Shown piece by piece: positions 16,169-24,972 of a stretch of 38,827 nucleotides of DNA (position 1 is the stretch's first letter; every line of letters starts with the position of its first letter). The position numbers and the translations under genes are program-made. Source of the DNA: an uncultured Lewinella sp. (lineage in GTDB: Bacteria; Bacteroidota; Bacteroidia; Chitinophagales; Saprospiraceae); contig CALMYQ010000244.1 in NCBI GenBank assembly GCA_937873655.1, positions 1-38,827 of the forward strand. The letters run 5' to 3'. The notes beneath the pieces are model-generated. The model was not told the origin of the DNA. It was given only the letters and a program-made list of their open reading frames with translations, and made no database searches.

Positions 16169-17221
16169 ATGAAAAAGGACCATAATTTCCAGGTTACGCG
16201 CCGCCAATTCCTGGGTACAGCCGCCGCACTGACAGCGGGCACGGCGCTAGGCGCTCCATCCCTGATCAGTCCGCCGGCCATCCTACGGTTTTACAACCGG
16301 CCGGATTCCGTGATCAAAGGGGTCCAGATCGGCACGATCACTTACTCCTTCCGGAGCATGAAAGACCAAAGCGCCGAAGCTACCCTGAAATACGTGCTGG
16401 ACGCCGGCATCAATGCCATCGAGCTGATGGGCGACCCGGCGGAAACCTTTGCCGGAAAACCCGAAAACCCGGTGGATATGGGCCGGTTCTTCGGCCTGAT
16501 GCGCAAGCAGCGCAGCGGCGAAACCCTGACCGAAGCTGAAAAAAAGGATGCTGACATGCTGCGGGCCCATATGGACGAATACAACAAACAGGTGGCCATG
16601 TGGCGATCTTCGGTATCTATGAAGCCCTTCAGCCAACTGAAGAAAATGTACAAGGCCGCCGGGGTCAAAATCTACGCATTCAAACCCAACGCCTTCGGAA
16701 AGAACAACACCGACGCCGAGATCGACTACGGCATGCGGGCGGCTAAGGCACTCGGCGCCGGCCACATTACCCTCGAGCACCCAAGCGACGACGCGCATAC
16801 CCTGAGGCTGGCCAAAATAGCGGAAAAACACAAGATCCATGTCGGCTATCACGGACACGAGCAGCAAACCCCGACCCTTTGGGACACGGCCCTGGGGCAA
16901 TCCAAATACAACGGCATGAACCTCGACGTGGGTCACTACGTCGCAGCCGGCAATCCCGATCCGCTTGAACTGTTGAGGGCCCGCCACGACCGCATCCTGA
17001 GCATGCACGTAAAGGACCGCCAGAACCCCGAACACGGCAAAGCCAACCTCCCCTGGGGGCAGGGCGATACCCCGATCGGGCCGGTCCTCCAGCTCATGAG
17101 CTCCCGGAAATACAATTTCCCGGCTACCATCGAACTGGAATACGATATTCCGGAAGGCTCTGACGCCGTGGCGGAAGTGCGGAAATGCCTGGAATATTGC
17201 AGGAAGATGTTGCAGGGGTGA
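16169..17221 (+). CDS. Tat-exported sugar phosphate isomerase/epimerase-like TIM barrel protein
   Basis: A 350-residue xylose-isomerase-like barrel with a twin-arginine signal (RRQFLG at 11-16, hydrophobic segment to about 28, GAP), so the protein should be exported folded. Metal-ligand candidates follow the family pattern: Glu203 in TLEHP, His228/His230 in GYHGHE, Asp253 and His256 in LDVGH, His280 in MHVKD and Glu322/Glu324 in IELEYD. Related proteins isomerise or epimerise sugars or inositols, and often co-occur with Gfo/Idh/MocA and ThuA proteins, as found 6-9 kb downstream here. The exact substrate is unknown. Confidence 0.88.
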   Translation: MKKDHNFQVTRRQFLGTAAALTAGTALGAPSLISPPAILRFYNRPDSVIKGVQIGTITYSFRSMKDQSAEATLKYVLDAGINAIELMGDPAETFAGKPENPVDMGRFFGLMRKQRSGETLTEAEKKDADMLRAHMDEYNKQVAMWRSSVSMKPFSQLKKMYKAAGVKIYAFKPNAFGKNNTDAEIDYGMRAAKALGAGHITLEHPSDDAHTLRLAKIAEKHKIHVGYHGHEQQTPTLWDTALGQSKYNGMNLDVGHYVAAGNPDPLELLRARHDRILSMHVKDRQNPEHGKANLPWGQGDTPIGPVLQLMSSRKYNFPATIELEYDIPEGSDAVAEVRKCLEYCRKMLQG

Positions 17222-17670
17222 GAGTGTGAGAGAGAGTGTGAGAGACCGTCATCCTCTCTGCTCATTTTGTCCGGCAGTCTGGTTTTTCTGATGCATTCAT
17301 TTGATGCTGATCCCGCCTTATTGGACAACTTGCAGTAAAAAATAAGCAAAAATGATAAATCAACTAATTATACATAACAAATAAATAAATATTAATACAT
17401 GGTCAAAATTCCGGACATTTCGGAAACCTTAATTCGTTTTCCCGGGTCTATATAATAAAACACCGTATTGAGTGTAACCGAATGTTGTCATCTGCATTAT
17501 AGCTTAAGCAAATTAATAGAATCGTACGCAAGTTATCCCGATCCTGAACTTTTACCGTTCCAACTGCTCGTCATTATCTCTTAGGTTTCAAAACTGCTTT
17601 CCAGATTGATCATTGACTGCTCAGGGCGCATTTGTGCCGGGAGAAGAGTACACCTTTTTAAACTTTCGCT
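17222..17670. other. Geneless region with a very AT-rich block
   Basis: The region opens with a small GTGTGAGAGA repeat just after the isomerase stop. A block at about 17338-17400 is mostly A and T. A weak hairpin TTCCG/CGGAA lies near 17409-17425. A TTTG at 17631-17634 and TAAACTTT at 17659-17666 sit before the metallopeptidase start, but the spacing of 24 bases is long for a promoter. No open frame resembles a protein. Confidence 0.5.
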
Positions 17671-19302
17671 ATGCCTCGTGATCGCAAATATTCCTTCAGT
17701 CAGCTTCGGGCGTCGGGTTGGTTATTGGCCCTGTGCTGCGCCTGCGTTCCAACCTGCCGGAAACAAGCGCCGGCCGGGGTCACCCACGGTTTTGCCTATA
17801 TACAAAAGGATGAAAAAACCGCATCTGCCAACGCCGGTTCTGCCGGCGAGATCAGCGCTTATAAAATACAAACGGCAAGGGCGGTATTCCAGGCGCTGGT
17901 GGATGCCCGGGGAGATTTGCGCCTGCAACGCCCTGCTCTGGCGCTTACCCGGAGCGAGTCCTTTGCCGCCTGGGTGGACCCAGACAAGATAACGGTCGGG
18001 CTTGAAGAAAAGACCTACGACCTCTGTACCGGGTTCGGCCCCGACTCGCTCAATGCGCTGGCCGCCATCCTGGCCCACGAGCTCATCCATTATTACGAAA
18101 AACATGAAGGGGGGGGAAGCGCCGAGGAAGAAGAAGCCGATCATCTCGGCGGATTTCTGGCCTTGTCCGCGGGGTTCAATACAGCGGGAATCATACCGGA
18201 ATTGCTGTCCAGGATTTACCAGCAATACGACCTTCCGGATCATTTGGACGGCTACCCGGGCCTGGCCGAACGGATCAAACTGGCCAAAAACGCAGCCGAT
18301 CAATCGGCCGACTTATACGAGGTTTTCGAGATAGCCTTATATCTCGTTGCCTTTCAACGGCATGAGGAAGCTGCACTTTGTTTCGGTGCCGTTTTAAAAC
18401 GATTTCAAAGCAGGGAGATCTACAATAATGCAGGGGTGAATCTGGTGCTGAAAGCGCTGTCGTATGCTCCTGACCGGGATCGACGGAATCCGTTGGAACT
18501 GGACCCTGAAACCCGTATTCCCCGGACGAAGCCCCTGCCCGTTTCGTACGGCGTCCGGAAAGACCCGGACCGGGAAAGGGCCTTCATCCGGAAACAATTG
18601 CTGAATGAGGCAATCCAGCTGTTCGATCAGGCGTCGGCCCTCGACAGAAACTACGCACCTGCCCTGCTGAATAAAGCGGTCGCTTATGACCTGACCGGCC
18701 AGCAACGCCGCGCTCAGTTCTGGGCTCAGGAGGCCTTGCTGCCTGCACAAGACCAACAGGGATACCAAACCGCCTCCGATGCCGGGATTTTGTTAAACGA
18801 CCTTCAGGCCTCTGCCGATAACCGCCCGGATCCGGTCGTTCCGCCTGGCAACGGCCTCCCGGATCAACCGCCGAAATCATTCAAGGAGCAAATTGAAGGG
18901 ATCGACCTGGACGGGCGATTTTCAGGCTTGCAGGCGGACCAAGTGGTCGGGATCGGGCAGGACCCGGCTTCGGCCTCCAACGCCGCGCTGGCCTTCAAAT
19001 ACTATACCGGCTCAAAACTGATGGTGCTCAGTCAACAATCCGGGCCTCCCCCCGGAGGAAGCGCCATTCTCATTCACCTGACCCGGGAAAACTACGGCGG
19101 TCAGACCGCAACCGGCCTCCGCATCGGCGACCCGGTCGGGAAGATCGCTCCCATATACGGCATGCCCGATCGACGGATCAACCTGACCAACGGCGCATTG
19201 CTCATCTATCAATCGGCAGGACTGGTTTTCCGCACCGCACCGGGCGATCTTATCAAGGGCTGGGCAATAATGCTGATTGAAAAAGCGCCTTCGAGGGCTT
19301 GA
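17671..19302 (+). CDS. Secreted M48-type zinc metallopeptidase with TPR-like repeats
   Basis: A 543-residue protein with a hydrophobic, Cys-rich N-terminal export segment (about 14-27); no perfect lipobox is seen. The zinc site is HELIH (136-140), with the third ligand probably Glu155 in EEADHLGG, as in M48 family peptidases. Residues about 215-400 form TPR-like helices, for example YAPALLNKAVAYDLTGQQRRAQ. The C-terminal 60-70 residues carry DPVGKIAPIYGMPDRRINL, a small repeat-like domain that I cannot name. It is followed by a large secreted protein of unknown function. The target may be in the periplasm. Confidence 0.8.
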   Translation: MPRDRKYSFSQLRASGWLLALCCACVPTCRKQAPAGVTHGFAYIQKDEKTASANAGSAGEISAYKIQTARAVFQALVDARGDLRLQRPALALTRSESFAAWVDPDKITVGLEEKTYDLCTGFGPDSLNALAAILAHELIHYYEKHEGGGSAEEEEADHLGGFLALSAGFNTAGIIPELLSRIYQQYDLPDHLDGYPGLAERIKLAKNAADQSADLYEVFEIALYLVAFQRHEEAALCFGAVLKRFQSREIYNNAGVNLVLKALSYAPDRDRRNPLELDPETRIPRTKPLPVSYGVRKDPDRERAFIRKQLLNEAIQLFDQASALDRNYAPALLNKAVAYDLTGQQRRAQFWAQEALLPAQDQQGYQTASDAGILLNDLQASADNRPDPVVPPGNGLPDQPPKSFKEQIEGIDLDGRFSGLQADQVVGIGQDPASASNAALAFKYYTGSKLMVLSQQSGPPPGGSAILIHLTRENYGGQTATGLRIGDPVGKIAPIYGMPDRRINLTNGALLIYQSAGLVFRTAPGDLIKGWAIMLIEKAPSRA

Positions 19303-19309
19303 GGGTGAA

Positions 19310-19342
19310 AGCCCGCCTTCGCTGGAACCTTCGGCGGATGAA
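19310..19342. repeat. Dispersed GC-rich palindromic element, copy 2
   Basis: AGCCCGCCTTCGC (19310-19322) and CCTTCGGCGGATGAA (19328-19342) match the copy at 16068-16135. It is followed by AGAGAGTGTGTGA, which recalls the repeat after 17221. It lies just after the metallopeptidase stop. Confidence 0.65.
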
Positions 19343-19447
19343 AAGAGAGTGTGTGATGGCCCGGCTTCTTTTTCTGAACACACGATAATATGAAGGTATA
19401 TCTCGCATGATCCCGTTCTTGAATTGATCATTCAAAAATTGACACCC

Positions 19448-21010
19448 ATGAAATATCCAGATTTTAAAACCGCCCTGTTCCTGATCTGCAGTCTTCATAG
19501 CGGTCTAACGGCACAGGATCTCCACATTTATTTCAACGCTGCCTCAGACAACGGGAAAAACCTGGTATATGTCCTTAACGGAGATACCCTGACCCATCCC
19601 AAGGTCCGGAGCGGAAGTCAGATTTTTTTCCATGTCGACAATTTCAACAACTACCTGTTCAGGCTTGAGGTGGGTTCCAACAGGGAAGAAATCGATTATG
19701 GAGATCAAACGTCATCTGTGGCCGACCTGATGGGGGCATCATCGGCTGCTTTCATCCCTGCCGAGCTTCCAATCGACGGCATTGACGGACTCAACCCGTT
19801 CCCCGGATTCAACCTGACGGGAATTCGAAACGCATTCCGGACCGAAGGCAATCTCAAGGGTTATGCGTATGCGGACAATATAAAACGGATCGAAACCGGG
19901 ATTGCGGAGATCGAAACCATCCGGGATCGCGTGTCGGCCATTGAAGAAGAGGTGACCGAAATCCTCCAGTCGAAAACCCTGATTGAACTGGCCCAGGCCG
20001 ACCTCGAAGCGGTGATGCATCACCCAGGCTGGAAACCGGCTGAGATCAAAAAGCTAGCCGGAAAATACATGAAACAGGTGTTCAATACCGATAATCCGAA
20101 TGACATCGATGCAAAAACCATCTTGAAAAGGAGCCGGATCAAAAACAGGTTGCGCGAAAAAATGCGGATGCTGCGCGAGAACCGGAAGGCCTTTGCATAC
20201 CAATCCGGCCAATTGACCGAAGAAGCCGCCGTGCTGGATAACATCCCGGTAAAAGACAAGAAGCTTTTCGAAGTTTCCGAATCGCTTTCCGGATTGCTGG
20301 ATGATATCCCCGGCCTTGCCGACCACCTCGACCGCGAGGTTGCCGGCCTGGACAGCCTGGCGGAAGAAGCTGAAGACCTGGATATGACGGCTTTAATCCA
20401 GCTGCAACGCAATGTGGAGGGCATCCTGAAAAACAACTTTTCCTACACGTACCGGACAGTTGCCGAAGGGGATTTTACCCGGATTTCCGCCAGCCTTATG
20501 CCCAGAGCGTCCACCGACCCGGAAGGTGACCGGGTGCAACTGGCGCAGGTCAGGGTGCCCGTTTACGGCGGATTCAGGGTCAACGCCAGCGTAGGCGTCA
20601 GTTTTGCCAGGTACCTCAACCAGACCCGGCGATACTTTATCCAGGACGGCTCCATACGCGCCGAAAACCAGGACCAGTTCTCCCCGGTGCTGACCTCTTT
20701 TTTCCATTTCTACTGGCAACGGTCCGGCAACCTTTCCTTCGGCGGGTCGTTCGGCATGGGGCTGCCCCTCGTTGGGGCCAATGAGCGGCAGTCGGCCTGT
20801 TTCTTCCTGGGGCCCAGCATCTTCCTCGGCCGCAAAGAAAGGCTTGCACTCACCGCGGGTATCATGGGCGGCCGGGTAGAACGGCCTGCCAACGGATTGC
20901 AGTTGGGCGATGCCCTGGATGTCGGAGACGGCGTCCTGCCGACCCACACCCCCTACGAAGCGGGTTTTTTCCTTGGGCTATCCTTTAATATGTTTGGCCA
21001 GGGGAAATGA
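19448..21010 (+). CDS. Secreted protein of unknown function, coiled coil and beta-rich C-terminus
   Basis: I do not recognise the family. The protein has 520 residues and a signal peptide ending near LTAQ (about residue 22). An N-terminal domain of beta type includes YVLNGDTLTHPKVRSG and VDNFNNYLFRLEV. Residues about 130-330 are charged and helical with heptad-like spacing (for example IEEEVTEILQSKTLIELAQ), probably coiled coil. The last 170 residues alternate polar and aromatic residues with Gly turns (FHFYWQRSGNLSFGGSFGMG, LSFNMF at the end), which looks like outer-membrane beta strands. The ATG at 19448 is preferred to the upstream TTG (19424) as it begins the signal peptide. Probably co-transcribed with the metallopeptidase. 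Confidence 0.75.
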   Translation: MKYPDFKTALFLICSLHSGLTAQDLHIYFNAASDNGKNLVYVLNGDTLTHPKVRSGSQIFFHVDNFNNYLFRLEVGSNREEIDYGDQTSSVADLMGASSAAFIPAELPIDGIDGLNPFPGFNLTGIRNAFRTEGNLKGYAYADNIKRIETGIAEIETIRDRVSAIEEEVTEILQSKTLIELAQADLEAVMHHPGWKPAEIKKLAGKYMKQVFNTDNPNDIDAKTILKRSRIKNRLREKMRMLRENRKAFAYQSGQLTEEAAVLDNIPVKDKKLFEVSESLSGLLDDIPGLADHLDREVAGLDSLAEEAEDLDMTALIQLQRNVEGILKNNFSYTYRTVAEGDFTRISASLMPRASTDPEGDRVQLAQVRVPVYGGFRVNASVGVSFARYLNQTRRYFIQDGSIRAENQDQFSPVLTSFFHFYWQRSGNLSFGGSFGMGLPLVGANERQSACFFLGPSIFLGRKERLALTAGIMGGRVERPANGLQLGDALDVGDGVLPTHTPYEAGFFLGLSFNMFGQGK

Positions 21011-21085
21011 GGCCGGCGATTTTGTCCATTTATTACTATTTGCCGCACAAGTTTCCCCGGAAATTTGATATTTAAAATCGCTGTT

Positions 21086-22366
21086 ATGAAAAGACGGATC
21101 GTTCAAAGCCTGATCATCGCATGCCTTCTTGCGGGTTGTTCGAATATCGCCCTTACCCAACCCGTCAACCGGGGAGAGCAGGTCAATGTGGCTCTTTTTG
21201 TGCCGGCCGGCGCGGAACTCCTGGATTTTGCCGGCCCGGGCGAGGTCTTTTCCAATGCCGATTTCAACACCTATGTGATCGGCTTTACAGACGAACCGTT
21301 CACCAGCCAGGGTTTCATGAAAATTGTCCCCAATTATAGCTACAAGGATTGCCCCAGGCCGGATATCATCGTCATCCCGGGCGGCGGCGGCAGCCAGTTC
21401 TATAAAAACCCCGAGGTGATCGACTGGGTTAAGGATCAGTGCCGGGACGCCATGCTGCTCACGGTTTGCACCGGCGCCCTGATCGCGGCCCGGGGCGGCA
21501 TGCTGGACAACCTCAAGGTGACCACCCATTATTCCGCTTATGAAAACCTGGAAAAATCCTGTTCAAACTGCGAGGTCCTGCGCGACGCCCGGTTTGTGGA
21601 CAACGACCGGATCGTGACCACCGCCGGCATCTCGGCAGGCATCGACGGAGCGCTTCACCTGGTGGCACGGATCAAGGGAATGAAGGCGGCGAAAGGCGTC
21701 GCCGAATATATGATGTACGATAAATGGGATCCAACCGCCGGACTCGTCAGCAAGCCCGCGCCTTTCATCGGATACGCCGAAACCAACGGACTGGAAGCCG
21801 CCCGGCAGCATTTCGCAGCCGACCTGCAGGCCGGAAAAAAGCCGTATGCCGGCGAACTCAGCGCGCTTGCCGGAAATCTCGCGGCAGCCGGGGATTATGC
21901 CAAAGCGGAGGCCGCCATGGATTTTTGCCTGAAGCTCTACCCTTATGAGGTCAGCATGTACGAAGAGCTGGCCGATCTGTACAAGGCCCAGGGTAAGTTC
22001 GCCCCGCCCACGCAGGAAGCGTTCATCGATATGCTCCTCAGCGACAAAACGGCCGATGCCGTCGCCTTGTTCGACAAGGTGCAATCCACCTACCCCGGAT
22101 GGGTCCTGTTCAAGGAAAGCGCGGTCAACTGGGCCGGTTACGCCCTCGGCAGCCGCAAGCGTCAGGACGACGCCATCAGGGTCTTTGAAATGAACGTCCG
22201 GGCCTATCCCGATTCCTTCAACGTGTACGACAGCCTGGGTGAAGCCTGGCTCAAAGCCGGCAATAAGGAAAAAGCCGCTGAAAACCTGAAAAAATCCCTG
22301 GCCCTCAACCCGGAGAACAAACACGCAGTGGAATTGCTGGCCCAAATGGGTTCGGATGACAAGTAG
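21086..22366 (+). CDS. DJ-1/PfpI family lipoprotein with C-terminal TPR repeats
   Basis: A 426-residue protein with a lipobox LLAGC (Cys18), so probably a periplasm-facing lipoprotein. Residues 33-220 form a GATase1/PfpI domain close to isonitrile-hydratase and GlxA-type proteins: VNVALFVPAGAELLDFAGPG (Glu53 in PGEVF), DIIVIPGGGG, the nucleophile Cys128 in TVCTGA, and TAGISAGIDGALHL. Residues about 240-420 contain TPR units, the clearest being SFNVYDSLGEAWLKAGNKEK followed by AAENLKKSLALNPENK. An extracytoplasmic PfpI domain with TPRs is unusual. The start is ATG 21086, 21 bases after an in-frame TTG. Function could be isonitrile hydrolysis, deglycation or a sensor. Confidence 0.83.
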   Translation: MKRRIVQSLIIACLLAGCSNIALTQPVNRGEQVNVALFVPAGAELLDFAGPGEVFSNADFNTYVIGFTDEPFTSQGFMKIVPNYSYKDCPRPDIIVIPGGGGSQFYKNPEVIDWVKDQCRDAMLLTVCTGALIAARGGMLDNLKVTTHYSAYENLEKSCSNCEVLRDARFVDNDRIVTTAGISAGIDGALHLVARIKGMKAAKGVAEYMMYDKWDPTAGLVSKPAPFIGYAETNGLEAARQHFAADLQAGKKPYAGELSALAGNLAAAGDYAKAEAAMDFCLKLYPYEVSMYEELADLYKAQGKFAPPTQEAFIDMLLSDKTADAVALFDKVQSTYPGWVLFKESAVNWAGYALGSRKRQDDAIRVFEMNVRAYPDSFNVYDSLGEAWLKAGNKEKAAENLKKSLALNPENKHAVELLAQMGSDDK

Positions 22367-22543
22367 CTTGCGTTCCTTCCAGGCTACCAGCCTAGCATTA
22401 ATGGTGATCGACAAAAAAATTTCGTGGTGACTATACTATTGCGATAGGTTTCCGATACGGGTCAACTTATATTTTAACCTCATCAAGGTTCATGGTCATT
22501 TCGTCTTGCCAGGTATGATTTGCCATAAAAGTTTCTTGTTTTC

Positions 22544-22635
22544 AACCACAAAAGGGCACATTAGTTTTATTTGATCCGAAAGCCCAGCGGGGTTTCGGAT
22601 CATAGCTTTTGCGGTCTTTTGTTTCTTTTGTGGTT
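22544..22635. repeat. Outer inverted repeat enclosing a hairpin
   Basis: AACCACAAAAG (22544-22554) and CTTTTGTGGTT (22625-22635) are perfect complements 70 bases apart. They enclose the terminator-like hairpin at 22572-22602. The CTTTTGTGGTT word resembles dispersed repeats common in this kind of genome. Confidence 0.6.
22572..22602 (+). terminator. Likely intrinsic terminator hairpin
   Basis: TGATCCGAAA (22572-22581) and TTTCGGATCA (22593-22602) form a perfect 10-base stem; the inner CCC/GGG can add three pairs across one mismatch. The downstream strand is T-rich although not a pure T-run. It lies 205 bases after the DJ-1 lipoprotein stop. Confidence 0.5.
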
Positions 22636-22690
22636 CATAAAATTAAGTGTTAAAGATTCCCCTTGTAATAACGAAGGCTTATCCATTTAA

Positions 22691-22722
22691 CGGCAGCCTG
22701 CTGTCCGGAAAACAGGCTGCCG
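22691..22722. repeat. Perfect 10-base inverted repeat
   Basis: CGGCAGCCTG (22691-22700) and CAGGCTGCCG (22713-22722) are perfect complements with a 12-base loop. No T-run follows. It lies about 90 bases before the promoter of the next gene. Confidence 0.55.
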
Positions 22723-22811
22723 CAGCGCTAATATTGCATAAAAGGTACCCCTCGATAGGCCAAAACCGCCACCCGGAATTGCCCCACTTTGCAAATTGCC
22801 TCGCTTTTGTC

Positions 22812-22841
22812 TTGCCTGAAAAGATTTTTTGTCTAAATTTG
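22812..22841 (+). promoter_or_regulatory. Bacteroidota-type promoter for the DUF6807-ThuA gene
   Basis: TAAATTTG (22834-22841) matches the -7 box exactly, and TTG (22812-22814) lies 19 bases upstream as the -33 element. The ATG follows at 22892. Confidence 0.65.
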
Positions 22842-22891
22842 GACTTTCACCACAACAGTATTGACGAGTCAAGCAAAACGAAAAACAACGA

Positions 22892-24892
22892 ATGACCTTC
22901 TTTTTACGCAATCGATTGTGTTTTTTCCTGGCATTGGCCCTGACCGCTCAGATGAACGCCCAGGAAAAAGCCGTGCTCACTTTCGTTGCCTCAGCCGGCG
23001 ATTTCGACCGGTTTGACAGCCCGGTCTCGGCGTCCCTGGAAGATGTCCCGGTCGCCGGACCGGATAAGGGCTTCCGAATGGCCGAGCAAACCCCTGGTGG
23101 GGAGGTTCCGGTCGGCTTCCAGTTCGACGGAAACCGGATCTGGTGGCAACTTTCCGGCGAAACCCCGGCGGGCGCCGACCGGATCTACCGGCTTTACCAG
23201 ACAGACAAGCCTTCAAAGGTCACCGACCTGATCGTGAGCCGCGAGGACGGCGCCATACTTTTCCAAAAGGGCAAAAAGAACATTCTGCGTTACCAGTACA
23301 AGGAGGAGATGCCGCCTGCGGGCAAGTCTCCCCTGTACCGGCGCGGCGGTTTCATCCACCCGCTCTGGTCGCCTGGCGGCGAGGTCCTCACCCGCATACA
23401 ACCGCCCGACCATACGCACCATTACGGCATCTGGAACCCCTGGACCCACACCACCTTCGAAGGCCGCCACCTGGATTTCTGGAACCTGAACGAAGGTCAG
23501 GCCACCGTCAGGGTTGCCGGCCTGCCCGTTTTTCAGGACGGCCCTGTTTTCGGGGAAATGTCCGCCCGCCACGAGCATGTCGACCTCACCGCCCCCGCGC
23601 CGGAAGGTTACAAGGCTGCCCTCGAGGAAGGCTGGAAGATCCGGGTCTGGAACGCCGAATCGGAAAAAGGCCCCTGGGTGGTCGATTTCACCTCAACCCT
23701 GAATTGCGCCACCGACAGCGCCCTGACCATCGACGCCTACCGTTACCAGGGATTCGGTTACCGCGGTACAGAGAAATGGAACGACCAGACCGCCCGCCTC
23801 CTTACCTCCGAAGGCAAGGACAAGTCCGACGGCAACGGCACCCGCGCCCGCTGGATCGATGTGCGCGGGGATTCCGGTCCGGGGAAATCCGGCATCCTGT
23901 TCATGACCAATCCGCAAAACCACAATTTCCCGGAACAACTCCGGATCTGGCCCACAGGCACGAACAAGGGACAGGAAAACGTCTTCATCAACTTCAATCC
24001 GGCGCAGGAACAGGATTGGGTGCTCCATCCGGGCAAGACCTATACCCTGAACTACCGCATGTTGGTGTACGACGGCACACCCAGCCCCGGGCTGATGGAC
24101 AAATACTGGCAGGATTACGCCCACCCCATTGAAGCCAGGGTGGCGCTTAACCAGTCGGGCGATCCGAAACGCGTACTCGTTTATACCAAGAACGGCAAAG
24201 GATATGTCCATGAAAACCGGGCTGCCAGCGTTGAGGCCATCAAAAAACTGGGCGCTGAAAACGGTTTCATCGTCGACGCCACGGAGGATCCCGCCTTCAT
24301 CACCGAAGAAAACCTGAAAAAATACCAGGCCGTCATCTGTTCGAACACCAACAACGAGACCTTCGATACGGAGGCCAACAAACTGGCTTTTCAACGCTAT
24401 ATCCAGGCCGGCGGCGGCTTTGTGGGCATCCACTCCGCCAGCGGTTCGGAACGCCAATGGCCCTGGTTCTGGAGCCTGCTCGGCGGCAAATTCCGGCGGC
24501 ACCCGCCGTTGCAGCCTTTCGACATCAAGGTAGTCGATCCCACCCACCCTTCGACCCTGCACCTGGATAAGATCTGGAAATGGGAGGACGAATGCTACTA
24601 CCTGGAGCAGTTCAACCCCGGCAATCACGTCCTGATCGCCGCCGACCTGACCACCGTGGAAGATGACAAAAAGGACGAATACCCTGGTGTCATTTTCGGC
24701 AACTATATTCCGCTGGCCTGGTGCCGGGAAAACGGCCCGGGCCGCGCCTGGTACACCGCGCTGGGCCACAAACCGGAATACTACTCCGATCCGGATTACC
24801 TGAAGCATCTGCTGGGCGGCATCCTCTGGGTGCTCGACGGAACCGATCACCTGGATTATTCCCGGGCAACCGCCACGCTGATGAATGATTGA
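22892..24892 (+). CDS. Secreted DUF6807 (PmoA) plus ThuA two-domain protein
   Basis: A 666-residue protein with a signal peptide ending near MNAQ (about 24). Residues about 60-415 match the DUF6807/PmoA type, with HPLWSPGGEVLTRIQPPDHT and HHYGIWNPWTHTTFEGRH. Residues about 430-650 are a ThuA trehalose-utilisation domain of the glutamine-amidotransferase-like fold: KRVLVYTKNGKGYVHENR, YQAVICSNTNNETFD, GGGFVGIHSASGS and GRAWYTALGHKPEYY. ThuA proteins take part in the rhizobial 3-keto-disaccharide pathway. The fusion and the two downstream Gfo/Idh/MocA genes point to oxidised-sugar processing outside the cytoplasm (inference). A good promoter lies upstream; a 14-base hairpin follows the stop. 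Confidence 0.88.
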   Translation: MTFFLRNRLCFFLALALTAQMNAQEKAVLTFVASAGDFDRFDSPVSASLEDVPVAGPDKGFRMAEQTPGGEVPVGFQFDGNRIWWQLSGETPAGADRIYRLYQTDKPSKVTDLIVSREDGAILFQKGKKNILRYQYKEEMPPAGKSPLYRRGGFIHPLWSPGGEVLTRIQPPDHTHHYGIWNPWTHTTFEGRHLDFWNLNEGQATVRVAGLPVFQDGPVFGEMSARHEHVDLTAPAPEGYKAALEEGWKIRVWNAESEKGPWVVDFTSTLNCATDSALTIDAYRYQGFGYRGTEKWNDQTARLLTSEGKDKSDGNGTRARWIDVRGDSGPGKSGILFMTNPQNHNFPEQLRIWPTGTNKGQENVFINFNPAQEQDWVLHPGKTYTLNYRMLVYDGTPSPGLMDKYWQDYAHPIEARVALNQSGDPKRVLVYTKNGKGYVHENRAASVEAIKKLGAENGFIVDATEDPAFITEENLKKYQAVICSNTNNETFDTEANKLAFQRYIQAGGGFVGIHSASGSERQWPWFWSLLGGKFRRHPPLQPFDIKVVDPTHPSTLHLDKIWKWEDECYYLEQFNPGNHVLIAADLTTVEDDKKDEYPGVIFGNYIPLAWCRENGPGRAWYTALGHKPEYYSDPDYLKHLLGGILWVLDGTDHLDYSRATATLMND

Positions 24893-24901
24893 TTTTTAAA
24901 T

Positions 24902-24943
24902 GAGGAATTGAGGAACTGAGACCAATCGATTCCTCAATTCCTC
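24902..24943. repeat. 14-base inverted repeat between ThuA and Gfo/Idh/MocA genes
   Basis: GAGGAATTGAGGAA (24902-24915) and TTCCTCAATTCCTC (24930-24943) are perfect complements with a 14-base loop. The flanks continue in related words (CGATTCTTCGATTCCTCAA). It starts 9 bases after the ThuA stop and lies 29 bases before the next ATG, so it may attenuate or stabilise the shared message. Confidence 0.7.
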
Positions 24944-24972
24944 GATTCTTCGATTCCTCAACTAATAAAATC

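Larger units (their letters stand above)
22367..22891. other. 525-base geneless region rich in inverted repeats
   Basis: The gap between the DJ-1 lipoprotein and the DUF6807-ThuA gene has no convincing open frame. It holds a short hairpin AGGCT/AGCCT at 22381-22393, an 11-base outer stem (22544-22554 with 22625-22635), a 10-base inner stem (22572-22602), a 10-base stem (22691-22722) and a promoter (22812-22841). Each strong element is listed separately. Confidence 0.65.
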
